In this document: one piece after another, positions 33,833 to 43,036 of the stretch
Layout of the letters: the number at the start of each line of letters is the position of its first letter
Numbering within the stretch: position 1 is the first letter of the stretch
The notes under the pieces: model-generated
What the model saw: the letters and a program-made list of their open reading frames with translations, nothing else
Databases searched by the model: none
Told to the model about the DNA's origin: nothing
Assembly: GCF_013085465.1 (NCBI RefSeq)
Contig: NZ_CP049838.1
Coordinates: forward strand, 6,262,001 to 6,326,000
Direction of reading: 5' to 3'
Length of the DNA stretch: 64,000 bases
Source of the DNA: Streptomyces asoensis
Lineage (GTDB): Bacteria > Actinomycetota > Actinomycetes > Streptomycetales > Streptomycetaceae
Made by a program: the position numbers and the translations under genes

Positions 33833-35062
33833 ATGAGCTACCGCACGGCTGACTCCTTGCGTCCCGTCACCCTCGACGATGTGCGCGGGGCCCAGAAGAT
33901 GCTGTCGGGCGTGGCGCGGGTGACCGCGATGGAGGGCAGCAGGCACCTGTCCCAGCTGGTCGGGGCGCCGGTGCACTTCAAGTGCGAGAACCTCCAGCGG
34001 ACGGGGTCGTTCAAGCTGCGCGGCGCGTACGTCCGGATCGCCGGGCTGCTGCCGGAGGAGCGGGCCGCCGGGGTCGTCGCGGCCAGCGCGGGCAACCACG
34101 CGCAGGGCGTGGCGCTGGCCTCGTCGGTGCTGGGCGTGCGCTCCACGGTGTTCATGCCCCAGGGCGCTCCGCTGCCGAAGATCAGCGCCACCCGTGAGTA
34201 CGGCGCGGAGGTGCGCCTGCACGGTCAGGTGGTCGACGAGACGCTGGCCGCGGCGCAGGAGTACGCGGCCGAGACGGGTGCGGTGTTCATCCACCCCTTC
34301 GACCACCCGGACATCATCGCGGGACAGGGCACGGTCGGCCTGGAGATCCTGGAGCAGTGCCCGGAGGTGCGCACGATCGTCGTCGGGATCGGCGGCGGCG
34401 GGCTGGCGGCGGGCATCGCGGTCGCGGTGAAGGCGCTGCGGCCGGACGTGCGGATCGTCGGGGTGCAGGCGGCGGGGGCCGCGGCGTACCCGCCCTCGCT
34501 GGCGGCCGGGCGGCCGATGTCGATCCGCACCCCGGCGACGATGGCCGACGGCATCAAGGTCGGCCGGCCCGGCGACGTACCGTTCTCCATCGTCGGCGAT
34601 CTCGTGGACGAGGTGCGCACGGTGACGGAGGACGAGCTGGCCGCGGCGCTGCTGCTGTGCCTGGAGCGGGCCAAGCTGGTCGTCGAGCCGGCCGGGGCGA
34701 GCCCGGTGGCCGCGCTGCTCAGCGCGCCCGGCGCCTTCGAGGGCCCGGTCGTCGCGGTCCTGTCCGGCGGCAACGTCGACCCGGTGCTGATGGAGCGCGT
34801 CCTGCGGCACGGCATGGCGGCGCAGGGCCGCTACCTGGCCGTACGCCTGCGGCTGACGGACCGGCCGGGCGCCCTTGCCACACTTCTGGGGGCGTTGTCG
34901 GTGGTCGACGCCAACGTCTTGGACGTGAGCCATCTGCGGACCGACCCCCGGCTCGGGCTGACCGAGGCGGAGGTCGAGCTGCACCTGGAGACGAAGGGGC
35001 CGGAGCACTGCGCCGAGGTCCGCCGAGCCCTGCGCGACGCCGGCTACACCGTCATCGACTGA
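33833..35062 (+). CDS. ilvA: threonine ammonia-lyase (threonine dehydratase)
   Basis: A 409-residue PLP enzyme that deaminates threonine to 2-oxobutanoate, feeding isoleucine synthesis or degradation. The PLP lysine is K61 (GSFKLRGAYVR). The phosphate-binding loop GIGGGGLAAGIAVAVK and GDLVDEVRTVTEDEL follow. A C-terminal ACT-like domain (about 325-405) includes LRLTDRPGALATLLGAL, which indicates allosteric regulation. The start at 33833 has a -10-like GATGCT 6 nt upstream; longer frames overlap the divergent MarR gene. Whether it is biosynthetic (IlvA) or catabolic (TdcB) cannot be told from sequence alone. Confidence 0.9.
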   Translation: MSYRTADSLRPVTLDDVRGAQKMLSGVARVTAMEGSRHLSQLVGAPVHFKCENLQRTGSFKLRGAYVRIAGLLPEERAAGVVAASAGNHAQGVALASSVLGVRSTVFMPQGAPLPKISATREYGAEVRLHGQVVDETLAAAQEYAAETGAVFIHPFDHPDIIAGQGTVGLEILEQCPEVRTIVVGIGGGGLAAGIAVAVKALRPDVRIVGVQAAGAAAYPPSLAAGRPMSIRTPATMADGIKVGRPGDVPFSIVGDLVDEVRTVTEDELAAALLLCLERAKLVVEPAGASPVAALLSAPGAFEGPVVAVLSGGNVDPVLMERVLRHGMAAQGRYLAVRLRLTDRPGALATLLGALSVVDANVLDVSHLRTDPRLGLTEAEVELHLETKGPEHCAEVRRALRDAGYTVID

Positions 35063-35117
35063 AGCCGACAGGGGCTTCGAGCCGTTCGTCACTCGTTCGA
35101 GAAAGAGCATTGTGAGA

Positions 35118-35131
35118 CGCGATACATCGCG
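35118..35131. promoter_or_regulatory. palindromic operator upstream of the DrrAB-type exporter
   Basis: CGCGAT-AC-ATCGCG is a perfect inverted repeat with 6-bp arms, about 100 bp before the exporter start. A wider pair GAGAC/GTCTC (35114-35118 and 35141-35145) surrounds it. Such palindromes are typical of TetR/PadR-type regulators in Streptomyces. No such regulator gene is adjacent. Confidence 0.55.
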
Positions 35132-35231
35132 TTACGGTGTGTCTCGCGCCGCTCCCCCCACCCCTCATCGGGCGGAACGAAAAGCACAAACCTAGGCTTT
35201 CCGAAGAATCCTCAATGACGTGGAGACTGAT

Positions 35232-36263
35232 ATGCCAGGTGCCATCTACGCCGAAGGCCTGGTGAAGACCTTCGGCGACGTAAAGGCTCTGGACGGCGTG
35301 GACCTGGACGTCCCGGAGGGCACGGTCCTGGGCCTGCTCGGGCCGAACGGAGCGGGCAAGACCACCACGGTCCGCTGCTTGACCACGCTCCTGCGCCCCG
35401 ACCGCGGCCGGGCCATGGTCGCCGGCCTCGACGTGCTCAAGCACCCCAACGAGGTCCGCCGCTCCATCGGCCTGTCCGGCCAGTTCGCGGCGGTCGACGA
35501 ATACCTCACCGGCCGCGAGAACCTCCAGATGGTCGGCCGGCTCTACCAGATGAAGGCGGGCCCGGCGAAGGCCCGGGCCGCCGAGCTGCTCGACCAGTTC
35601 GGCCTCACGGAAGCCGCCGACCGCACCGCCAAGACCTACTCCGGAGGCATGCGCCGCCGCCTCGACCTGGCCGCGGCACTGGTCGTCTCACCGCCCGTGA
35701 TGTTCATGGACGAGCCGACGACCGGCCTCGACCCGCGCAACCGCCAGATGCTGTGGGAGGTGATCAAGCGCCTCGTCTCCGGCGGCACGACGCTGCTGCT
35801 CACCACGCAGTACCTCGAAGAGGCCGACCATCTCGCGCACGACATCGCGGTCGTCGACCACGGCCGGGTGATCGCCCGCGGCACATCCGACCAGCTCAAG
35901 GCCCGCACCGGCGGAGAGCGGGTGGAGGTTGTCGTGCACGACCGCGGGCACATCGCGACGGCCGCGGAGGTACTCGCCGGCTTCGGCAAGGGCGAGACCA
36001 CCGTCGAGCAGCACACCCGCAAGCTCACCGTGCCCGTCACCGGCGGTGCCAAGCTCCTCGCCGAGGTCATCCGTGAGCTCGACACCCGTGGCATCGAGAT
36101 CGACGACATCGGCCTGCGCCGCCCCACCCTCGACGACGTCTTCCTGTCCCTGACGGGACACGTCGCCGAGACGAAGGCCGAGGAGGACGAAGAGAACCGA
36201 CAGAACGACCGGCGCGGCCAGAGTGGTCAGAGCGGACAGAGCGAGAGGGAGACCGTCAAATGA
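35232..36263 (+). CDS. ABC transporter ATP-binding protein, DrrA family
   Basis: A 343-residue ATPase of the daunorubicin-resistance DrrA type, which drives export of hydrophobic drugs or lipids with a DrrB permease. Motifs: Walker A GPNGAGKTTT, Q-loop GLSGQFAAVDEYLTGRENL, signature YSGGMRRRLDLAAAL, Walker B VMFMDEPTTGLDPRNR and switch TTQYLEEAD. The C-terminal DrrA-type domain (about 230-315) is present, ending in RRPTLDDVFLSLTGH. I chose the ATG at 35232 because GGAG lies 6 nt upstream. Its stop overlaps the permease start as ATGA. Confidence 0.93.
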   Translation: MPGAIYAEGLVKTFGDVKALDGVDLDVPEGTVLGLLGPNGAGKTTTVRCLTTLLRPDRGRAMVAGLDVLKHPNEVRRSIGLSGQFAAVDEYLTGRENLQMVGRLYQMKAGPAKARAAELLDQFGLTEAADRTAKTYSGGMRRRLDLAAALVVSPPVMFMDEPTTGLDPRNRQMLWEVIKRLVSGGTTLLLTTQYLEEADHLAHDIAVVDHGRVIARGTSDQLKARTGGERVEVVVHDRGHIATAAEVLAGFGKGETTVEQHTRKLTVPVTGGAKLLAEVIRELDTRGIEIDDIGLRRPTLDDVFLSLTGHVAETKAEEDEENRQNDRRGQSGQSGQSERETVK

Positions 36264-37123
36264 GTGCCGTCACCGACGCCGTACGCGGCGCGGCGCCCAA
36301 GCCCGCCCATCCGCTGGGACAGTCCGTCCGCGACTCCCTGGTCATCGCGAAGCGCAACCTGATCCGGATGTCCCGCATCCCGGAGATGGTTATTTTCGGG
36401 CTCATCCAGCCGATCATGTTCGTGGTGCTGTTCACCTACGTGTTCGGCGGGTCCATGCAGATCGGCGGCAGCACGAGCGCCACCGACTACACGAACTTCC
36501 TGATGGCGGGCATCTTCGCGCAGACCGTCACCTTCGCCACCGCAGGAGCAGGCGCGGGCATCGCAGACGACATGCACAAGGGCCTCATCGACCGCTTCCG
36601 GTCCCTGCCCATGGCGCGCGGCGCGGTGCTCACCGGCCGCACCCTCGCCGACCTCGTGCAGACGGCGCTCACCCTGCTCGTCCTGGCGGTGGTCGCCCTC
36701 CTGGTCGGCTGGCGCGTCGGCTCCGACGGCAGCACCAACGCCGCCCGGGTCCTGGCCGCCTTCGGGCTGCTGCTCCTGCTCGGCTACGCCTTCACCTGGA
36801 TCGGGGCCCTGATCGGCCTGAGCGTGCGCACCCCCGAGGCGGCCACCTCCGGCGGGCTGATCTGGCTCTTCCCGGTGACCTTCATCTCCAACGCGTTCGT
36901 GGACACCAGCAACATGACGCCCTGGCTGCGTCACATCGCCGAGTGGAACCCGTTCAGTGCCACCGTCCAGGCCTGCCGGGTGCTCTTCGCCAACCCGGGC
37001 CAGTCGACGTCCGACGCCTGGCCCATGCAGCACCCGGTCTGGGCCTCGCTGATCTACTCGGTGCTGATCGTCGTGATCTTCCGGACGCTGGCGGTTCGCA
37101 AGTATCGCTCGGCGACGGCCTGA
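36260..37123 (+). CDS. ABC transporter permease, DrrB family
   Basis: A 287-residue ABC-2 type permease with six hydrophobic helices (for example QPIMFVVLFTYVFGGS, TLLVLAVVALLVGW and LLLLGYAFTWIGALIG). The conserved C-terminal segment WNPFSATVQACRVLFANP and the early coupling helix GLIDRFRSLPMARGA are typical of the DrrB group. ATGA overlap with the ATPase gene shows coupled translation. Exported compound unknown. A bidirectional hairpin separates it from greA. Confidence 0.92.
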   Translation: MSAVTDAVRGAAPKPAHPLGQSVRDSLVIAKRNLIRMSRIPEMVIFGLIQPIMFVVLFTYVFGGSMQIGGSTSATDYTNFLMAGIFAQTVTFATAGAGAGIADDMHKGLIDRFRSLPMARGAVLTGRTLADLVQTALTLLVLAVVALLVGWRVGSDGSTNAARVLAAFGLLLLLGYAFTWIGALIGLSVRTPEAATSGGLIWLFPVTFISNAFVDTSNMTPWLRHIAEWNPFSATVQACRVLFANPGQSTSDAWPMQHPVWASLIYSVLIVVIFRTLAVRKYRSATA

Positions 37124-37143
37124 GTACTGCCGGGCATGACGAA

Positions 37144-37170
37144 GCCCCCGGCGGCGCGGGCGCCGGGGGC
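37144..37170. terminator. bidirectional hairpin terminator
   Basis: A perfect 10-bp GC stem (37144-37153 with 37161-37170) with a 7-base loop between the convergent exporter and greA genes. Confidence 0.75.
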
Positions 37171-37202
37171 CGGTCACAGCGGGGGCGACGGACAGGGACC
37201 GG

Positions 37203-37703
37203 TCAGCCGCTGTAGGCCTCGGCCTTGAGAATGCGCACGGAGGCCTTCTTGCCGTTGGGCAGCTCGTACTCGGCGTTCTCGCCGACCTTGTGGCCGATCA
37301 CGCCGGTGCCGAGCGGGGACTGCGGCGAGTAGGTCTCGATGTCCGAGCTCGCGTACTCGCGCGAGGCGAGCAGGAACGTCATGGTGTCGTCCTCGTCACC
37401 GTCGAAGGCGATCGTCACGACCATGCCGGGCGCCACCGCGCCGTCGGCGGAGGCCGGGGTCTCGCCGACCTTGGCGTTGTCGAGAAGCTGGGTCAGCTGG
37501 CGCACACGGAGCTCCTGCTTGCCCTGCTCCTCCTTGGCCGCGTGGTACCCACCGTTCTCACGCAGGTCCCCCTCCTCGCGCGCGGCCGCGATCTTGGCGG
37601 CGATCTCCGTGCGCGCAGGACCAGTAAGGTACTCAAGCTCGACCTTGAGCTTGTTGTACGCCTCCTGGGTCAGCCAGGTGACGGACTCGCTGGTCTGGGT
37701 CAC
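37203..37703 (-). CDS. greA: transcription elongation factor GreA
   Basis: A 166-residue GreA that rescues backtracked RNA polymerase by stimulating transcript cleavage. The N-terminal coiled coil carries the catalytic acidic tip DLRENGGYHAAKE, and the C-terminal FKBP-like domain includes SPLGTGVIGHKVGE. I chose the GTG at 37703 because GAGGAG lies 5-6 nt upstream; the ten extra residues of the longer frame are not conserved-looking. Length is typical for actinobacteria. It converges on the DrrAB-type genes. Confidence 0.95.
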   Translation of the reverse strand: MTQTSESVTWLTQEAYNKLKVELEYLTGPARTEIAAKIAAAREEGDLRENGGYHAAKEEQGKQELRVRQLTQLLDNAKVGETPASADGAVAPGMVVTIAFDGDEDDTMTFLLASREYASSDIETYSPQSPLGTGVIGHKVGENAEYELPNGKKASVRILKAEAYSG

Positions 37704-37920
37704 AGGTGCTCCTCGTCGGTACTGGGAATACAAAGCGTCGCCCTACCAAAAGCATGTTCCTCAGGTGATGGGCGAAACCACGAGCCTAACAATTCAGTGG
37801 CCGAAGGGGGAGGACATAAGCCATCAGAATTACGTCGACGCAGGTCAGCGCGTACGTATTGCGGAGGATGCCTCTCGCCCGGCGGACCCGGCGGCAGTCT
37901 GCGTCAGTCGGCGGTCCGCG

Positions 37921-38322
37921 TCAGTCGGCGTGACAGCCGAGCAGCTCCGCCGTCGTGCCCTTCGCCGTCGTACGCAGCGTGACCGTCTTGTCGATGCGCG
38001 TGTCCGAACCGGCGAAGCGGAAGTCCGCCCGGCCCACCTCGGCGCCGTTGGCCGCCTGTGAGCGCACCGTGCAGTAGCCGCTCGCGCCCGAGTCCTTGCG
38101 GACCTCCAGGTGGAGCTGTACCGCCTCGTCCGAGGTCGCCTTGAAGGTGATCACCTCGGCGCTGATCTTGTTCTGGCCGACATAGTGGTAGGCGAAGTAG
38201 CCGACCAGGGCGAGCAGGAACGCGCCCAGCACGGCGCCGGTGATCCTGAGCTTGTGGTCGGCCCGCTCGTCCGAGGAACGGCCGTAGCGGCCCTCGGGGA
38301 GTCGCGTGCTCGCCGTACTCAT
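37921..38322 (-). CDS. DUF4307 membrane protein
   Basis: A 133-residue protein with one transmembrane helix (about 27-47) after a charged N-terminus, then a small extracytoplasmic beta-rich domain with two cysteines (GYCTVRS and LLGCHAD) probably joined by a disulphide. The layout and the KISAEVITFKATSDEAVQLHLEV stretch match DUF4307, a conserved actinobacterial family of unknown function always found near mca. It is divergent from mca. Confidence 0.88.
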   Translation of the reverse strand: MSTASTRLPEGRYGRSSDERADHKLRITGAVLGAFLLALVGYFAYHYVGQNKISAEVITFKATSDEAVQLHLEVRKDSGASGYCTVRSQAANGAEVGRADFRFAGSDTRIDKTVTLRTTAKGTTAELLGCHAD

Positions 38323-38426
38323 GATCGTCCTCCCGGCACGGAATTATTCGCCTCCCGATTCGGTCACTATAGAAGCCTGCGATCGCGCCGGTTCACACCG
38401 GGCGCCGACTTACCGAGGATTGAGTC

Positions 38427-39308
38427 TTGACTGACCAGCTGCGACTGATGGCCGTTCACGCGCACCCCGACGACGAGTCGAGCAAGGGCGCGGCCACCAT
38501 GGCGAAGTACGTGTCCGAGGGGGTGGACGTGCTGGTGGTGACCTGCACGGGCGGGGAGCGCGGCTCCATCCTCAATCCCAAGCTTCAGGGCGACAAGTAC
38601 ATCGAGGAGCACATCCACGAGGTACGCAAGAAGGAGATGGACGAGGCCCGCGAGATCCTCGGCGTCAAGCAGGAGTGGCTCGGCTTCATCGACTCGGGCC
38701 TGCCCGAGGGCGACCCGCTGCCGCCGCTGCCCGACGGCTGCTTCGCCCTGGAGGACGTCGACAAGGCGGCCGGTGAACTGGTGAAGCAGATCCGCTCCTT
38801 CCGTCCCCAGGTGATCACCACCTACGACGAGAACGGCGGCTACCCGCACCCCGACCACATCATGACCCACAAGATCTCGATGGTGGCGTTCGAGGGCGCG
38901 GACGACGCCGCGAAGTACCCCGAGGCCGAGTTCGGTCCCGTGTACCGGCCGTCGAAGCTGTACTACAACCAGGGCTTCAACCGTCCCCGCACCGAGGCGC
39001 TGCACCACGCGATGCTCGACCGCGGCCTGGAGTCGCCCTACGGGGAGTGGCTCAAGCGCTGGGACGAGTTCGGCCAGAAGGAGCGCACGCTCACCACGCA
39101 CGTTCCGTGCGCCGACTTCTACGAGATCCGCGACAAGGCGCTGATCGCGCACGCCACGCAGATCGACCCCGACGGCGGCTGGTTCCGGGTGCCGATGGAG
39201 ATCCAGAAGGAGGTCTGGCCCACGGAGGAGTACGAGCTGGCGAAGTCCCGCGTCGATACCTCCCTCCCCGAGGACGACCTCTTTGCGGGCATCCGCGACA
39301 ATGCCTGA
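38427..39308 (+). CDS. mca: mycothiol S-conjugate amidase
   Basis: A 293-residue zinc amidase that cleaves mycothiol-toxin conjugates so the mercapturic acid can be exported. The metal site is AVHAHPDDES (H13, D16) near the N-terminus with GGYPHPDHIMTHKI further on, both intact. The protein starts at TTG (38427), supported by a GAGGAT site and by the conserved MTDQLRLMAVHAHPDD start. MshB deacetylase is a close paralogue, but the length and the FDRPRTEAL-like segment (GFNRPRTEALHHAM) favour Mca. Presence of mca implies a mycothiol-using actinomycete. Confidence 0.95.
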   Translation: MTDQLRLMAVHAHPDDESSKGAATMAKYVSEGVDVLVVTCTGGERGSILNPKLQGDKYIEEHIHEVRKKEMDEAREILGVKQEWLGFIDSGLPEGDPLPPLPDGCFALEDVDKAAGELVKQIRSFRPQVITTYDENGGYPHPDHIMTHKISMVAFEGADDAAKYPEAEFGPVYRPSKLYYNQGFNRPRTEALHHAMLDRGLESPYGEWLKRWDEFGQKERTLTTHVPCADFYEIRDKALIAHATQIDPDGGWFRVPMEIQKEVWPTEEYELAKSRVDTSLPEDDLFAGIRDNA

Positions 39309-39309
39309 C

Positions 39310-39564
39310 ATGAGCGCAAGCGTGAGCCTGGCAATGACGCACCTCGCCCCCCTGGCCAAGGAGGTCGACGAGAACAAGGTCACCCCCGGCGTCCTCGGCT
39401 TCATCGTCTTCGCGGCGATGGCCGTGGCGGTGTGGGGCCTGATGAAGTCCATGAGCAAGCACATGGGCAAGGTCGACTTCAAGGAGCCGGCCGACCCGGA
39501 GCAGACCTCCGCCGCCGGCCCGACGAAGGCGACCGCGACGGGGAAGCCCTCCTCGACCTCGTGA
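39310..39564 (+). CDS. small membrane protein downstream of mca
   Basis: An 84-residue protein with one transmembrane helix (about 28-46, VLGFIVFAAMAVAVWGLM) and a Thr/Ala-rich cytoplasmic tail. It lies 1 nt after the mca stop, or overlaps it by 8 bp if the ATG at 39301 is used, so the two are clearly cotranscribed and coupled. Conserved at this position in Streptomyces (recall). Function is unknown. Confidence 0.8.
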   Translation: MSASVSLAMTHLAPLAKEVDENKVTPGVLGFIVFAAMAVAVWGLMKSMSKHMGKVDFKEPADPEQTSAAGPTKATATGKPSSTS

Positions 39565-39678
39565 GGCGAGTGCGCGACAGGAGTGCGTGACGAGCCGACG
39601 AGCGAGCGGCTCGGCAAGGACGCGCGCGGGGGTGCGGGCCAACCACCCCACCCCGGCGCCCGCCCCGGCGTGCGTCGC

Positions 39679-42600
39679 CTACTCGTCGCCCACTGCCACC
39701 CCCATGACCTCCCGCCCGTGCCTGCCGGGTACCAGGCCCAGGCGCCAGGCCTGCCAGCCCGACTCCAGGCGGATGCCTCGTTCCAGCAGCAGGCCGTAGG
39801 CCTCCAGGCACTCGTTCAGTCCGGTGTCGCGCAGTGGGTGGTGGGTGCGGACCAGCTGGGCCAGTTCCTCCTGGGCCACCGCCGTGCCGACCTCGACCCC
39901 GCCCGGGGCCGCGTACGGCAGCAGGGTGCAGCGCAGGAAGCGTGCCCAGTCCTCGCCGCGCCGGTCGCCGTACGACGCGAACAGGCCGGCCGCCTCGTCG
40001 CACAGGGCCAGCGCCGCCTGCGTACGGGCGTTCCCCGCGTCGACGATCGCGAGCTCCAGGCAGGTCCAGGCCTCGCCGTGGGCGACGCCGATCCGCTGGA
40101 AGTCGGCGCGCGCGTCGACCAGGAGCTGCCGGGCGAAGCCCGAGTTGCGCAGCGAACCGGTCTGGGCGGCGCGCTGGTCGCGGGTCACCCGGGCCGAGTG
40201 GTGACGGGCACAGGCCAGGCCGTAGACGTCACGCATGCGGGAGAAGAGGGAGCGGGAGCGTTCCAGCTCGCGGACGGCGTGGTCCAGGTCGCCCGTCTCC
40301 TCCAGGGCCAGGCCCAGGTAGTAGATCGTCCAGGCCTCACCCCGCGCGTCCTCGTTGTCCCGGTGCCGCGCCGCCGCCCGGCGCAGGTCCTCCGCCGCCG
40401 GGCCCGGGTCCCCGGCGATGAGCCGGGCGCGGGCCAGCTGGGTGAGGGCCCAGGCCTCCCCGCGGGCGTCGCGGGTGCGGCCGTACAGATCGAGGGCCTC
40501 GCGCAGATCGGCCTCGGCCCGCGGGACGTCGCCGCGACGCAGGTTGAGCTGGCCCAGCTGGAAGTGCGCCCATGCCTCGCCGTGCACGGAGCCGCCCTCG
40601 CGGTGCAGGACAAGCGAGCGGGTGAGCAGGTCGAGTGCCTCGGCGAGGTGCGCCCTGTCCCGTTCCACCGCCGCCAGCGCGTGCATCGTCCAGGCCCGGT
40701 CGGTGGCCAGCTCGGGCGCGGCCTGGAGGTCCATCGCCTCCCGCAGCTTCGCCGCCGCCTCCGTCAGCTGGCCCTGGTGGTGCAGGGTGATGCCCAGCGA
40801 GCACAGGGCGCGTGCCGCGCCGGAGTCGTGGTGGGCCTGGAGATAGAGGTCGACGACCGAGCTGAGCGTCGTACGGGCCTTGTCCAGCTCGCCCAGTTGA
40901 CGGGCCGCGATACCCGTACGCCACTGCACGGACCGCACCAGCAGGTCCTGGCCGACCGACTGCGCCAGCTCGCTGATCTCGCCGAGCCGGTAGAGGTCGC
41001 CGCGCAGCAGGCAGTAGTCGCACAGCGCGCCCAGCAGGCTCAGTACGGCGTTCTGGTCCACGCCCTCCGCGTGCCGCAGCGTCGCCGTGATGAAGCTCGA
41101 CTCGTCGTCCAGCCAGCGCAGCGCCTCGTCCAGGGAGGTGAAGCCGTGCGGGGTGAAGCGGTCCGAGCGGGTCGACATGTTGCCGTCGACCAGCCGCAGC
41201 ACGGAGTCGGCGAGCTCGGCGTAGCTGACGATCAGGCGTTCCTGGGCCGCCGAGCGCTCGGTCTGCTCCTCCTCGTCGAGGAGCCGGGCCAGGGCGAAGG
41301 CGCGGACCAGGTCGTGCAGGCGGTAGCGGTCGCCGCGGACGTGGTCGACCAGGCCGGCGTCGGCGAGGGCCGTGAGATGGCGGGTCGCCTCCGCACGGTC
41401 CGTGGCGAGGAGCGCGGCCGCCGCGGCCGTCCCGAGCGAGGCCCGTCCGGCCAGGGCCAGCCGGCGCAGCAGTCTGCGGGTCACGTCCGGCTGGTCGGTG
41501 TAGCGCAGCCACAGGGCGCGCTCGACCGGCTCCACCGGGCCGTACACCCCCAGGTCCGCCGCCAGCGCGCGCGGTGAGCGCGGGCCCAGCGAGGAGCCCA
41601 CGACGCGCAGCGCCAGCGGCAGCCCGCCGCACAACTCCCGTATGAGGTCGGCGGATTCGGCGTCGTAGGGGCCCGAGGCGTCCTGGGCGGCCGCGCCCAG
41701 CAGTTCCTCCGCGCCCGCCGCGTCCAGGGGCCGTACCGCCAGCTCGTGCACCCACGCGGACAGTTCGGCCGGGAGCCCCAGCGGGGTCCGGGCGGTGACC
41801 AGGACCAGGCTGTCGGAACGTTCCGGCACGAGTGCGAGGACCTGTTCGGGGTCCGAGGCGTCGTCCAGGATCACCGTGACCGGCAGGCCGGTCAGATGCT
41901 GCTGATACAGCTCGGTGAGCCGTTTGACCTGCTGGTCCGCGGAGGAGCGCTCACGGAAGAGGAGCTGCTCGCGGGGTGCGCCGAGCCGGTTCAGCAGGTG
42001 CAGCAGGGCGTCCCGGGTGGGCAGCGGCGCCTCCTCCGCGCTGGCGCCGCGCAGGTCCACCACGCAGGCGCCGCGGAACTGGTCGCGCAGATCGTGCGCG
42101 GCCCGCACCGCGAGGGCGGTGCGGCCGCTGCCGGGGGGTCCGTGCAGCACGACGACCGTCGGCCGGGTCTGGGTGCTGGCGCGCGCCGTCTGTACCCACT
42201 GCCGGAGTTGCCCGAGTTCCGTCCGGCGCCCGGCGAACGGGCCCGCCGGTTCCGGGAGTTGGGCGAACGACTGGGCCAGCACGGTCCGTCCGCGTGCCGC
42301 CGCGCTCTTGTCGGCGCCGCGCAGCTGCGGTCCCGGCGCCTTCTTCGGGCCGGTCGTCGCGCTCAGCATCCGCTGCTGATCCAGGAACGGCCGGATGCCC
42401 CGCACCTCCAGTGCGGTGAGCCATTGCAGCCGCAGCTGCTCGGCGCCGCCGGGCTGCCCCGCCTCGCCGGCCCGGTGATGCGCGGCCGGCAGATGGGAGC
42501 CCGCCACCTTCACGACGGTCGCCGCGGCGCCGACGACCCCGACGGCCACCCCGGCGCCGAGCGCCGTGCCCGGCCCGGTGCCCAGCGCGAGATCGGCGAC

Positions 42601-42879
42601 CGCCGTCGTGACGGCGGCAACACCCGCCACCAGCAGGGGAGTCCGCCCGCCCTCACGCGCGTACCGCTGTCCGAAACTGACCTGCCGGGCTTCCGTCTCC
42701 TCCAGGGCGCGCGCGTACGCCTCGTACTCCTCGGCGGCCGTCTGCGCCATGGTGTCCAGCGCGCCGCGCGCCCGCGTCATCAGCACCTGCCGGTCGCTGC
42801 GCCCGCCGGACCGCCGTACTTCCTCCTCCACGGCCCGCGCCAACAACCGCTCGGCTTCCGCCCTATGGCCGTCCCGCAT
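39679..42879 (-). CDS. large P-loop NTPase/TPR protein with membrane segment (STAND-like)
   Basis: A 1066-residue protein. The N-terminus (about 1-75) is a charged helical region, followed by two or three hydrophobic helices (about 80-124). A P-loop NTPase domain (about 220-500) shows Walker A GPPGSGRTAL near residue 245 and Walker B VTVILDDASD, as in AfsR/NB-ARC regulators. From about 620 to 1000 come repeated TPR-like units. There is no DNA-binding domain. I chose the ATG at 42879 because GGAGGGG lies upstream of it. The architecture fits a STAND-type signal switch held at the membrane. Its signal and partner are unknown. Confidence 0.85.
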   Translation of the reverse strand: MRDGHRAEAERLLARAVEEEVRRSGGRSDRQVLMTRARGALDTMAQTAAEEYEAYARALEETEARQVSFGQRYAREGGRTPLLVAGVAAVTTAVADLALGTGPGTALGAGVAVGVVGAAATVVKVAGSHLPAAHHRAGEAGQPGGAEQLRLQWLTALEVRGIRPFLDQQRMLSATTGPKKAPGPQLRGADKSAAARGRTVLAQSFAQLPEPAGPFAGRRTELGQLRQWVQTARASTQTRPTVVVLHGPPGSGRTALAVRAAHDLRDQFRGACVVDLRGASAEEAPLPTRDALLHLLNRLGAPREQLLFRERSSADQQVKRLTELYQQHLTGLPVTVILDDASDPEQVLALVPERSDSLVLVTARTPLGLPAELSAWVHELAVRPLDAAGAEELLGAAAQDASGPYDAESADLIRELCGGLPLALRVVGSSLGPRSPRALAADLGVYGPVEPVERALWLRYTDQPDVTRRLLRRLALAGRASLGTAAAAALLATDRAEATRHLTALADAGLVDHVRGDRYRLHDLVRAFALARLLDEEEQTERSAAQERLIVSYAELADSVLRLVDGNMSTRSDRFTPHGFTSLDEALRWLDDESSFITATLRHAEGVDQNAVLSLLGALCDYCLLRGDLYRLGEISELAQSVGQDLLVRSVQWRTGIAARQLGELDKARTTLSSVVDLYLQAHHDSGAARALCSLGITLHHQGQLTEAAAKLREAMDLQAAPELATDRAWTMHALAAVERDRAHLAEALDLLTRSLVLHREGGSVHGEAWAHFQLGQLNLRRGDVPRAEADLREALDLYGRTRDARGEAWALTQLARARLIAGDPGPAAEDLRRAAARHRDNEDARGEAWTIYYLGLALEETGDLDHAVRELERSRSLFSRMRDVYGLACARHHSARVTRDQRAAQTGSLRNSGFARQLLVDARADFQRIGVAHGEAWTCLELAIVDAGNARTQAALALCDEAAGLFASYGDRRGEDWARFLRCTLLPYAAPGGVEVGTAVAQEELAQLVRTHHPLRDTGLNECLEAYGLLLERGIRLESGWQAWRLGLVPGRHGREVMGVAVGDE

Positions 42880-43036
42880 GTCCCGTCCCCCTCCGGAGGT
42901 CACAGCTTTCCTTGGTCAAGTGTGCGGCGGGCGGCTCCGCGACGCGAGGGGGCGAAGGGCCTCGGGTCGCCGGAGCGGTGACCGGCCGGGGGCGCCTGAC
43001 GTCTGACGGGCGGGGTACTGCGGCAGGATGGACCCC

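Noticed and set aside
35061..35078. terminator after ilvA
   Set aside because: Only a 6-bp stem (GAAGCC/GGCTTC) overlapping the stop codon; too weak to call.
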